A stretch of 64,000 bases of DNA from Coffea arabica (lineage: Eukaryota > Streptophyta > Magnoliopsida > Gentianales > Rubiaceae): positions 992,001-1,056,000 of the forward strand of contig NC_092323.1 in the NCBI RefSeq assembly GCF_036785885.1, read 5' to 3'. The position numbers were made by a program, and so were the translations under genes. Below the pieces are notes generated by a model. The model worked only from the letters and a program-made list of their open reading frames with translations. It did not search any database and was not told the DNA's origin. Below are positions 47,005-58,323 of the stretch, piece after piece. Position 1 is the first letter of the stretch, and each line of letters begins with the position of its first letter.

Positions 47005-49832
47005 CTACACAGGAACTGGAGTAGCTTCATCTAGAGCAATGACACCAGGAAGTTGTTTGCCCTCCAAAAGCTCCAAACTAGCACCACCCCCGGTGGATAT
47101 GTGGCTCATCACACCAGCAACTCCCACCTTCTCCACAGCTGCAACTGAATCCCCTCCTCCAATAATGGTTGTGACTCCCTTCCTGCTCAGGTCAGCTAGC
47201 TTCTTCGCAGTGGCCTGCAAAAAACATTTTAACGCATACACAAGCTATTTTAATACTTAATGCAGGGATCACAACGGAAGTGCTACAAGTCAGGGATTCC
47301 TCAAGAATGGTGCAAGCCCAGTCGTAAAGCCCGCAACTACGCAACACAATACAGTTGCAACCCCGCTGTCTGTTAACACTTCTTTGAAAAACAAATGAAA
47401 CCAAATTCTGTGTCAAAGCATTTTTACCTCTGTTCCGACAGCAAATTTGTCAAATTCAAAGACTCCCATAGGTCCATTCCAAATTACGGTTTTAGCAGTC
47501 TCCAAGACCTCACTGAATGTTTTGATTGAGTCCGGCCCAATATCCAGTCCCATCCAGCCATCTGGAATGGCAGACGCTGGCACAACCTATGATAATAAAC
47601 ACAAACTTTCAGTTTTTCAACTCACCATTTCTGCCAACAATGCATGAAGACCTTAGCATCTTTGATAATCAACATCAATTTCGATCAAGCAATGAAGACA
47701 TTGATCTTTTACAGAATGCATAAAATGCGTCAAGAGAAGCAAAGCTTTAAGACGCAGACCTGGCTGTTGGCATCAGGGGCAAACTTGTCCGCAATAATAA
47801 CATCACTGGGCAGCAACAGACTAACCCCTTTGGCCTTGGCCTTCTCAAGAAGTGATGTTGCAAGATCTAACTTGTCCTCCTCTACCAATGAAGAACCCAC
47901 TGAAAGACCTTGAGCTTTGTAGAATGTGAAGATCATTCCTCCACCCAATAGCAAAATGTCAACCTTCTCCAAAAGTGATTCAATCACTCCAATCTTTGAG
48001 GAAACCTTTGAACCGCCCACAATGGCAGCAAATGGTCTTTTCGGGTTTGAAACCGCACCAACCAGATAGTCCAACTCCTATAACAGCAGGAGAACAAATC
48101 ACCGCTAGTTTACAAGAACCTCATAAGGAAGCAACAAATACTGGCACCATTAATCAGGTAACGTGGATTAACCAATCTGGAAATACAAAAGGCACAAGAT
48201 TATTTGCAGAATGCTCCATACATTATGATAGGTTAGATGAAGCACGCAAACCTTTTGTAAGAGGAACCCAGCAACTGAAGGTTTCAAGAATTTTGTGACC
48301 CCTTCTGTGGAGGCATGCGCTCTGTGTGCCGTACCAAATGCATCATTAACATAAATATCTGCTAGAGAGGCAAGCTTCTTTGCAAATTCAGGTTCATTCT
48401 TCTCTTCCTCCTTATAAAACCTCACATTCTCAAGAAGAAGAACACCACCGTCAGGAAGGGAAGCCACCAACTTTTCAACCTCTGGGCCAATGCAGTCATC
48501 AGCCTTAACAACCTATTCAACATTTGTAAAGGAGAAGGAACGCATGTAAAACGACAGTCAGTCCTTGGTAACATAAGGAAGTATCATCAGGAACCAAAAA
48601 AAAAAAAAAAGAATAAAGATTGTTTTGAGCAATTTGCAGAAGGATATACCTGAATACCGAGTAATTCTGATAAGCGGGGGACAAGAGGGGCCAGGCTGAA
48701 TTTTGGAGTCACACCTTTTGGTCGGCCCTGGAAGCGTGGAGAGCATTTATCATTTTAAAACAAAGCAAGATGGGTGCTAGCCTATAAGAGATATCAACAA
48801 AAGGAGAAGGCGATCATATACATGCAAGAATTAGACAACCAACCATGTCCATAACCAAATCATCCAAAATGTGCAAGGAAATGGTACGATCAAACTTGCA
48901 AGATCATATTAAGAAAATACCAACTTCGTACTTTACTTTATTTATTATTATTTTTTAAAAATAATCCTTGAGAAGATAAGCAGCCAAGCTCTCTTTGGTT
49001 AGTGGGAAGCTGGCTCATCCTCACTCAACAGTCCAAAACGATCATCATACTACTTTACATACCCATTCTTGATGACTGAATACATCTAATACAAAGGGCA
49101 CATTAATGTTCAATTGATTGAAATAAATGTGCAAGTTTGAAACTTTAGATTTAAATCCGCAAGACAGAATCAGGAATAAGATGTGTGTGTGTGTGTGTGT
49201 GTGTTTGTGTATTAATTACAAGCGAAATGAAAAATGAGTTCAAAGAATTCCAAGATAGATTTAAGGGCAGAAAAACAAAATGGGAGGTCAGTCTGGCGTC
49301 TAATTCAAACAACGGGCAGTTCCAACGACATCGCTTGAACATGGATTATGAAAAATACAGCACAGGTGGGAGAGTGAAAAGCTTGGAGTAAAGTGGTCTG
49401 GTGACTCACCAAATGACTGGAGAGGACAACCTTAGCTCCGTTAGAAATCAAATGCTTGATAGTGGGGATAGCAGCTCTAATCCTAGTATCATCAGTGATG
49501 TTCTGGTTGTCGTCGAGAGGGACATTGAAATCGGCCCTGACGAAGACGTTCTTGCCCTTCAAGTCGGCGGCGGCGAGGTCCCCGACACTCTTCTTGGCCA
49601 TTGAGGCAACGCCTCTGATAGGCTTGGCAGAGGCTTTGAGGGATCGGAGCTTGGTGGCAACATGGTGGGTAAAAATTGGGTCGGCGGCGGCAGCAGCGAA
49701 GCCTAGGCGGCGACGGGAAGTGTTGGGGAGGAAGCGGGTGGTGGGGACAATGAGGGAGGAGGGTCGAGTGGTGGAGGATGATGAGGTTGGGGAAACACCA
49801 CGGAAAGTGTGCGGTGCTGCTGCGGACGCCAT
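47005..49832 (-). CDS. PGK: phosphoglycerate kinase, plastid (PGK-C)
   Basis: Six minus-strand exons: 49410-49832, 48650-48727, 48252-48512, 47760-48077, 47428-47586 and 47005-47214. They give 482 aa, the usual length of chloroplast PGK precursors. Exon 1 adds about 75 residues of Ser/Thr/Arg-rich, acid-poor transit peptide ([20 protein letters not shown]...) ahead of [20 protein letters not shown]. Motifs are intact: [74 protein letters not shown] and the C-terminal extension LDEATPVPV. It phosphorylates 3-phosphoglycerate in the Calvin cycle and works in plastid glycolysis. It is divergent from the VIR3-like gene at 51019, 1.19 kb apart; from memory the same neighbours occur in Arabidopsis. 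A 22-base TG-type microsatellite lies in intron 1 (49181-49202). Confidence 0.95.
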
Positions 49833-51018
49833 TCACACGCACTTTCTTCTTGAGGTCTCTTCTAAGAATGGAAAATGAAACTACGGGACTGAGTGCTCTA
49901 CTAGCAGTGCAGCGCTGGAGAGGCAGACTTGCTTTTGAGAGGGGAAGGGAAAGAAACAAAAAACAAGTAGCGGTTCAATTCTGCGAGTCTATGCTGGTAG
50001 GATTTTAGGAACTGGGAAAATGAAAAGAAGGTTGTGTTGTGTGACACAGAAATGTTGTTGATTGATGAAGATGGGGCCGGCGTTGCCAATTGCGGGGAGA
50101 AATCAGAAAAGGGGGGGGGGGGGGGGGGGGGGGGGGGGTATTTGTGGACGTGGAAATTGAAGCAGTGATTGGGAACGGGTGGGTGCTGAGCAGGGGATTT
50201 CTTCTTATCGTCGAGGAGAGGTCCAAGATGTTCGATGATTTTCACGCTCTCACCCTCCTCTCGACTCCTTTCATTGCGACTACAGAGCTCCATACATTTG
50301 CTTTGCCTAATCATTTCTCTGTTTCTTCCCCTGCTGTTATTTATTCATTTTCCATTCCATTCTGAGTACTACTAGCGTCGAAAGTGGTAACTCGAACGGA
50401 CGGTGCCTTTTTTTTTTTTTTTTTTAAATAAATTTTTTGGGTACTTCAAATCAAATCGAATTCAAATTAATTACGTGCAATTTAATCCACTTTCTTGTTT
50501 CTCTACCTTACATGCAAAATAATGAGATAGGATACATGTCTAAAGAACAAATGAGGTGAGAGTCTATAAGGCACTGCTCTTGAGATTGGATTTATGTATT
50601 TATTTATTTTTATCATACGGCAATAGTTACTCTAATCTAACTTCTAGTCTTTCAGAAAGAAAAGAAAGGAAAGCCCAACTCGAAATTGAATTATCTTATT
50701 TCCTATATATTAAAAATGAAAATAATACACTTACAAGAAGTCTTGGGCATGCAAACCTATTACTGTATTATGTTGCGGATGGATTGAAGTGAAAGCAAAA
50801 TCTTGATAAGGTCTGGGCTCACAGAACAGCTGGCTGGACGGGACGGGACGGGAGGCCCGTGAACCAACCACCATAGTTCCATTTGGATTTGAGACTTTGC
50901 ACCCAATTGTAGCGAGCCCACTCCACAGCAGTTTGATTACAATCCTGAACTACTAATAAAAAAAAGTCTGCTAGCAGCAAATCCAGAAGCGAAGACGGCA
51001 AAAAATGCAAAGAGGAGG
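49833..51018. promoter_or_regulatory. divergent promoter region between plastid PGK and the VIR3-like gene
   Basis: 1.19 kb serving two plastid-protein genes in opposite directions. It includes a homopolymer of 28 G (50111-50138), 280 bp upstream of the PGK ATG, and a T run (50409-50425). Specific light-response boxes were not identified with confidence. Confidence 0.5.
50111..50138. repeat. poly(G)28 homopolymer upstream of plastid PGK
   Basis: Uninterrupted run of 28 G, probably in or just upstream of the PGK 5' UTR (C on the PGK coding strand). Hypermutable tract and possible quadruplex; the assembled length may be unreliable. Confidence 0.85.
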
Positions 51019-54000
51019 ATGCTGATGATGACGATGATGAGCAGGCTCCTTTGTTCTTCTCCTCATCCGCCCCTTCCCCTTCATCTTCCCCTCGAACATG
51101 TCCCAAATTCCTATTGCCAGTCCCCACTTGCTGAATTCCGTCCCCGTCCTCTCCAGCTCCAGTCTCCTCCGCCAACCACGCTTGTCTTTATCGGAAGAAG
51201 CAGCAGAAGAAAGAGTACGGGCAGGGGCAGGGCTCTGAGAGAATGGCAAGATTACGAGGAGGCTGTCAAGGACAAGGACCTCGCTCGAGCTCTCCGCTTG
51301 TTAAAGGAGAATTCTTCGATCGAGCCGAATGATGGTGGAGCTTTGCAGAGGAAGGGGGACTGGCAAGTCCTGGATACATGCTTGAATGCTGACGATATGA
51401 GGCTCGTTGCAAGTGCCTACACCTTTCTCAGGGACCAAGGTCGCTTACCCAATTTCGGGAAGTACCGAAATATCGGTAATCACGTCTTGATTTTTCGTTA
51501 TTCTTTTCTCCTACTTGAGCTACTATCTATACACTATGCACCCCTTGATATATTTACAGGTGGTTTTCCGGGAAGGAGCCAATGCGGAAAAAAAAAAAAA
51601 AACTAAATATTTAAGTTACATAAATGTTTTGTTACTTCACAAAAGTTTCTTTGCTCTTCCCTCCATTCTGGCAAGCCCATCTCTTCTGTTTTCTATGAAT
51701 TCTCATTAAATCATTAAATTTTTATTTGAGAGTATAATAGTTATATACCTATAGCCAGGATTGTGTTCATAGCATATGGTCCCATTGATCCATCTATCAG
51801 TTTTCTACCTGTAGCTAGTTCTTTTATTGTACATTGAAATTTGACCTTTGCATATGCCTCCTATCTCGTAAATCTTGATCCCTTCCTGATATGCTTATTG
51901 TGCCATCCATTCTGAAGAACCACTTTCCTATCGCTTGCAAATGTTATAATCACTTAAGATACAAAGTAAACATTTTAACTGATTTTCTCCTGATGATTCC
52001 TTATTTAGTGCAGTTCTGGAAGGACCCAGAGAGATTACACCGAATGTCTTGACGTCTGCAACTGGTTTAGAAGGTGCCATGTAAAACTGGTTTACATGCG
52101 CATGTACCTTTTGTGACAAGTACCGGAATATATTGCATAATGTGATTTCCTTAATGCATTGAGTAGGCTACATTCTGTAAAAATAAATTAATACTCTATA
52201 CAGCATTTGGAGGTCAAATACTCTGAACATGTTAGTTTTACTGCTCCATTCTGTTCTTTCTTATATAGATCCTTTCCCATTACAGTTTCAAAGCTTTCAC
52301 CAAAGAAGTGGGGCCTGTCCGGAAGCTCCAGTGTTCTTCTGATTGCTTTGCTAGCTGGAGTATCCTTTTTGCTAAATCAGGGAATAGATATTAGACCCAA
52401 TCTTGCTGCAGTATTGGGGCTGGCCATGTTAGATGCTATTCTTTTAGGCGGCTCGTGCTTGGCTCAAATCTCAAGTTATTGGCCTCCGTATAAGCGTAGG
52501 ATTTTGGTCCATGAAGCTGGTCATCTTCTTGTAGGTATATGTGTCCACTAATCTCTGGGAAAAAAATCCTTTCCCACAGTTGGACGATAGGTGGTGTATT
52601 TATATGGAAATTTTTCTGTAATAGTTGCATGTTAAAAGCCATTTTTAGCCTTCTGTGTTGGGGATTATTTCTAAGGTATACTTTTTCCTTTCACTGAATG
52701 TCGAAGATGTTTTTATATGAGTAGCTGATGTGCTTCCTCCAATCTCCTTCTGTGGCTTTTTTCTTTTAATGATAATCCGATACATAATTTTGGTGCAATA
52801 TAACCCTTCCATGAACAGACATTTGATCCAAATTATTGCATGAAAATTGCAGCATATCTAATGGGTTGTCCGATTCGAGGTGTAATACTGGACCCTATTG
52901 TTGCAATGCAATCGGGAATTCAAGGCCAGGTAATTCAAATAAAGTCCGTCTTACAGACCATTTTCTTTGTCAAGTATGCAACATGTTTGCCCAGATTAAC
53001 ATGTCAAGCTTATTCTGATTTCACAAACATTTAAAGAAATGTTTTATGTTGTGCTTAACAACTTTCACTCCCATTAAACTTTATCTATTTAAACAGTTTA
53101 ATGTTTTTGAAGTACTTTTAACATAGTGTACACAAGGTTTTCCATCTGACTGATAATTGCTATGTGAACTTCTTGTCTTGCTGGTTTTTCTCTGCAAGTG
53201 GTCCTCCTGTATTTGGTGTGTCCGTCGCTCGGTGCATTCATTTTAGATGACTCTGCTACACTACGTCTTTACCACCAGCTGCCGTATATGAAGATGAAAT
53301 CTTTGTTATCCCAATCCCCCATGTTTTCTAAGCTTGGTTAAAGTTGGCCTTATGGACTCAAAAGTTACAATAGTTCCCCTCAATGTTTTCTCATTTGCTC
53401 TTATCATCTGTGTGCTAGGTTTTTTATGCGCCCCCCCCCCCCCCCACCAAAAAAAGGCCTCTTTTTAAGTGGGGTTATCACCAACCTGATAGTAGGATAG
53501 GAGTTTGTTGGAATGTAGTACTTGCCAATGATGAGCATATTAAGAATGCATTTACTTCTTTACTGAACTCTTTATTTACATTGCTTTTCTGAATCTAAGT
53601 TGATGATTCGTCAAGGAATCACGCAAGGAAATTTCTAGTTTTCCTGCAGGCAGGAACACAGTTTTGGGATGAACGACTGCAAAATGAGCTTGCTGAAGGT
53701 CGGCTGAGTGGATCTTCCTTTGACAGGTAGCGTAACCATGCCCAATCCAGTCAACTGTTCAAAGGGAAAAATTGTATTTTCCTCTCTTTAAGTTTGTTAT
53801 TTATTTATTTATTATTATTTTTTATGAGAGATGCTCGTATTTGTAGGATGTTGGGTGTATTGTATGTATGAATCAGTTGTTTGTGGCAGAATGTCTTTTG
53901 CTCACAGGAATGAACTGGAAATGAAGCATGATCGGGCTCTTTTTTCTCCTGTTTCTTGTATAATTTAGGAAGTCGTTGCACATAGAGCCTGGATTAGATT

Positions 54001-54477
54001 CTGAGCCGTTACCTACCTATTTGATTTCTGCTACTTAAATTACTGGTAGTGCTTCATCACTCTTTAATAGTTTTATCTGAAAGTGTTGGTCTGCTATTTG
54101 CTGAGATCGGCAGGTACTGCATGGTTCTCTTTGCTGGGATTGCAGCTGAGGCTCTTGTGTATGGAGAAGCTGAGGGTGGAGAAAATGATGAAAATTTGTT
54201 CAGAAGTATATGTGTTCTTCTGGATCCACCGCTCTCTGTTGCACAGGTGGTTGTCTTATCAAGCTACTTTTCTTCTTTAAATCCTTGGTATAGAATTTCA
54301 ACATTTACCTATGAATAGATGTCAAATCAAGCACGGTGGTCGGTGCTGCAATCTTATAACCTGCTCAGATGGCACAAGCATGCCCATCGTGCGGCTATCA
54401 GGGCTTTGGAAACGGGATGCAGTCTGAGCACAGTTATCAAGATAATTGAAGAAGCGATGTCTTTGAAAGCTTACTAA
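51019..54477 (+). CDS. VIR3: FtsH-like plastid zinc metalloprotease without AAA domain (VIR3-like)
   Basis: Seven exons: 51019-51475, 52014-52073, 52286-52534, 52853-52929, 53650-53726, 54114-54246 and 54319-54477, giving 403 aa. The N-terminus is Pro/Ser/Leu-rich, then Arg-rich, a likely plastid transit peptide; nearby Mets leave the start uncertain by a few residues. A helical region follows (DYEEAVKDKDLARALRLL). Two hydrophobic segments span about residues 185-203 and 213-233. Then comes the zinc site HEAGH (248-252) followed by LLVAYLMGCPIRG. The C-terminal half (LFAGIAAEALVYGEAEGGENDE) resembles the M41 peptidase domain of FtsH. No Walker ATPase is present. The Arabidopsis homologue VIRESCENT3 affects chloroplast development. 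The HLLVAYLMG junction fixes the exon 3 donor at GTAG|GTATAT, 4 bp after a competing GT. Confidence 0.88.
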
Positions 54478-55901
54478 TGTGTGAAGTAATTATACACTCC
54501 AAGAGGTAAAGCTGGTGATGGTTTCTTTTTGCTCCAACCTGGACAGGCCAAATATGTATATGCTTGTGACCTGGGAGGATGATGGCTCCTGCGTTGGAGC
54601 CTAGATTGCTGTAAAAGTAGTGGATTTGCGGTCTCCGGACTTCTGGCTAGGTAGCTAAAATGGCTTCGCTGGGACAGTTTCATTGACCTATATTTAAATC
54701 CTGCCAAGTCATTGAGGATGCTGTATTGCAAACAGCTTATTTGATGACTGCAAACGGCCTAGCACTTGAGAGGTTTGACCCTTGTTTTTGTGGGGGCGCA
54801 GAAGGAACCTTGGTGGTATGGTTTTAGGGATGATGTCCTCCAGAGGCCTGAAGAACCTATTGTTCAAAATGTGAGACACATTCATTCATTGATTCATATG
54901 GTATGGGTCACTTTTGCAGTAACGAAGTAACACATACTAGATGGGATCCGGATTATGCTAAAACCTAGAGTGATATTAAACATGTTTTAGCCTGGGGGGG
55001 GGGGGGGGGGGGGTAACGCACTTTTAAGTGAGATTGCAGTTGAATGCTGTGAATTGGATGAAGCTGCCCAGCGTGATCGATCTTCTACAACACAAATGCA
55101 AAGTGGGATTCTTTGCGTGGTCACAAGCAACTGAAGTTTACGTCTTCCAAGCAGTGTTTTTTTTTTTTTTTTGATATCATCATCATCTACTGTATTTACA
55201 TCTGTGCTTGTGTTTAGTTTTGAACTCCAAAACCAAGTTGAACAATTTGGTCCAACGATGATGTCGAGTACATTAAAATTTTTTTTAAAAAAAAAAAAGG
55301 AATCTCAAAGGAATGATTTGTAGTACAATAATGAATCATAAAACTCTCCTACAACTTTTTCCTCTCTCCACCGTTCAAAATAAAAATTGAAAATATCCCT
55401 ATGGGCCTGAGAGCCTTACTTTGGCTGAACAAGAGTCTTGCGAAAAAAAGAAATGATTTCATAAAGAAAAAAAAAAGACCATCTCAATCTCATAGCAGGT
55501 TTTTTTACTTTCGCAATAAAATGGTAGGATTTCTTTCTCTCCTTTTACAACAAAGGTAGAAATTAGTAAACAATTTGAAAGGAAGTTAAACTAAAAGAAG
55601 TTAGGAATAGAAAATGGTTGAAATCGAATACGTATCATCCTAGGTTTGTTTGTGTTGACTATATATATATATATAAACCCTTACTTATTCGAGAGTAAAA
55701 CAACGATAAAATAATTTTAACACCAAAGGCAAGTCTCATGCTTTATATATACGAAATGGTAAAAAAAAATGTGATAGAAAGATATCGGTGTGATGGGTGT
55801 TTGTCTAAAACTTTACTGTAATTTACTATAAAAATTTTTTAAAAATTTTTTGAAGTGTATTTTTTAATATTTTGAAGTGTATAGAAAGATATCGGTGTGA
55901 T
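54478..55901. other. intergenic spacer
   Basis: VIR3 3' flank then AT-rich DNA. It contains a homopolymer of 20 G at 54994-55013, a T run at 55157-55172 and an A run near 55289. A 22-bp word, AGAAAGATATCGGTGTGATGGG, occurs twice (about 55777 and 55883), the second copy abutting the left end of the next AT-rich element. No gene seen. Confidence 0.5.
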
Positions 55902-57866
55902 GGGTTCGTTTGGATTAGCTGTTTTTGGGGTTGTTTTTCAAAAACAGCACTGTAGCATTTCGTTTTTCAAATACAAGTTCGTTTGGATTAGTTGTTTTTG
56001 GGGTTGTTTTTCAAAAATTATATAAAAAGCTTTTACTGTAGATGTTTTATGGATTATTTTTAGATGTATTTTTAAAACATATTTTCGAGTATTTTATAAT
56101 TTATAATTTTTATATTTTTATAACAATATATAATTATACATTTATAAATAAATAAATTTATATAAAAATATATAAATGTATTATATTATATATAATACAT
56201 AATATAAATATATTTATAAATGCATAAATTATAAATGAATATTATATAAATGTATAAATGTATAAATTATAAATTATAAATTTTATATTTTTATATTTAT
56301 ATACATTTATGCATTTATAATACATTTATTAATATTTATAAATAAATATATTTAAATATTTATAAATAAATATATTTAAATATTTATAAATAAATATATT
56401 TAAATATTTATAAATAAATATATTTGTACTTTTATAAATAAATATATTCATATATTTATATATAAATGTATTATATTATATATAATACATAATATAAATA
56501 TATTTATAAATGTTTAAATGTATATTACTATAAATATATAAATTATAAATGAATATTATATAAATGTATATTATAATTTATAATTTTTATGTTTTTATAT
56601 TTATATACATTTATGCATTTATAATACAATTATAAATATTTATAAATAAATATATTTATATATTGATGAATAAATATATTTATATATTATTCTAAATAAA
56701 TAAGTGTATTATATTTATAAATAAATTTATATATTATATATAAATAAATAAGTGTATTATATTTATTTATTTATTATATATTATATTTATAAATAAATAT
56801 ATAAATGTATTATAAGTGTATTATATTATATATAATACATAATATAAATATATTTGTAAATGTATAAATGTATATTATTATAAATGTGTATAAATTATAA
56901 ATGAATATTATATAAATGTATATTATAATTTATAATTTATAATTTTTATGTTTTTATATTTATATACATTTATGCATTTATAATACAATTATAAATATTT
57001 ATAAATAAATATATTTATATATTATGTATAAATAAATAAGTATATTATATTTATAAATAAATTTATATATTATATATAAATAAATAAGTGTATTATATTT
57101 ATTTATTATATATTATATTTATAAATAAATATATAAATGTATTATAAGTGTATTATATTATATATAATACATAATATAAATATATTTATAAATATATAAA
57201 TGTATATTATTATAAATGTGTATAAATTATAAATGAATATTATATAAATGTATAAATTAATATATTATAAATATATATTAATACTATGTATAAATGTATT
57301 AATGTAATAAATATAAATGTATACATTTTTTAATATTATGTATAAATGTGTAATTAATATTATGTATATTAATATAAATGTATAAATGTATTATATTATA
57401 TATAATACATAATTTAAATGTATATTATAAATATGCATAAATATATATATTATGTTTAAATGTACATTTATATAAATGTTCAATATATATAATATATATT
57501 ATGTATATATTAAATATATATAATATATAACATTTATATAAATGTATAATAACATATTTATAATATATATAATTTATATAATATATAATATTTATATAAA
57601 TATATAAAAATATATTTTATATAAAGTAAAATATTTATAATATGTATAAATAAATATATTTAAATTAATATAATATATATATCCTATACATAATTGAAAT
57701 ATATAAATTGAAATAAACATATTAAATATGTATTTGGAGTTGTTTTTGATATATTGTTTGGATATTGGTGTTTTTGGAGTTGTTTTTGAAATACACATTT
57801 ACTGTAGCATTTGGATTGTGAAAAACAGTTTTTCAAAAACAGGCCCAAAAACAAGAATCCAAACGG
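55902..57866 (-). mobile_element. 1.95-kb TIR element with A+T-only minisatellite core, copy B
   Basis: The left end reads TTCGTTTGGATTAGCTGTTT then GGGGTTGTTTTTC, duplicated about 75 bp later. The right end in reverse complement reads CCGTTTGGATTCTTGTTTTT and continues CTGTTTTTCACAATCCAAAT and GCTACAGTAAATGTGTATTT, matching the left end of copy A. The element is therefore inverted relative to copy A. The core 56085-57690 is almost purely A+T and contains about four or five repeats of a unit including TATTATATATAATACATAAT and AAATTATAAATGAATATTAT, the reverse complement of copy A's unit. Length is about 1965 bp against 1956 for copy A. Non-coding. It ends about 460 bp before the CBP80 start codon. 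Confidence 0.65.
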
Positions 57867-58323
57867 ATTTTTGAAAAATTTTCTGAAATTACTGTAGTTA
57901 AAGTTTTTAAAAAACTTGTAGTAGATAAAACTTGTCGGCCAAAATTCGGGTCGAATGGGGAATTAACTACTGGAGTCGGACCTGGATCTTGGAGCATAGC
58001 GCGGGAGGATATGGGTTCGGGTCGAATGACGCATGTTATTGTAGTAGTAGTAATAAATGGTACTAAACCATAGGGCATGGGGATATAGCAGCAGCAGCAG
58101 CAGCAGAGCAGGCAATAGAATAGCTAAACCCTTGTCCCCTCCCGTAATCTGAATTTACCTCAGCGCCCCCACCGCCAACACCCCCCCCCCCCTCCCAAAA
58201 AAAAAACCTCTCCTCCTTTTGTCTGGGAGAAAACTGATTTGAGTAGCAGTAGCAAAATAGAGAAGTACTTAGGAGTAGAGGAGGAGGTGTTACTAAAATA
58301 GTAATAAACAAAGAGTAGTTGTG
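57867..58323 (+). promoter_or_regulatory. CBP80 promoter and 5' UTR region
   Basis: 457 bp between the AT element and the CBP80 ATG, with a (CAG)n tract at about 58088-58107 and C-runs (12 C at 58181-58192). No gene seen. The proximal promoter probably lies here. Confidence 0.4.

Noticed and set aside
57592-57798. Ile/Tyr/Lys-rich small ORFs in the AT-rich elements
   Set aside because: They are products of A+T-only sequence composition and change between repeat units.
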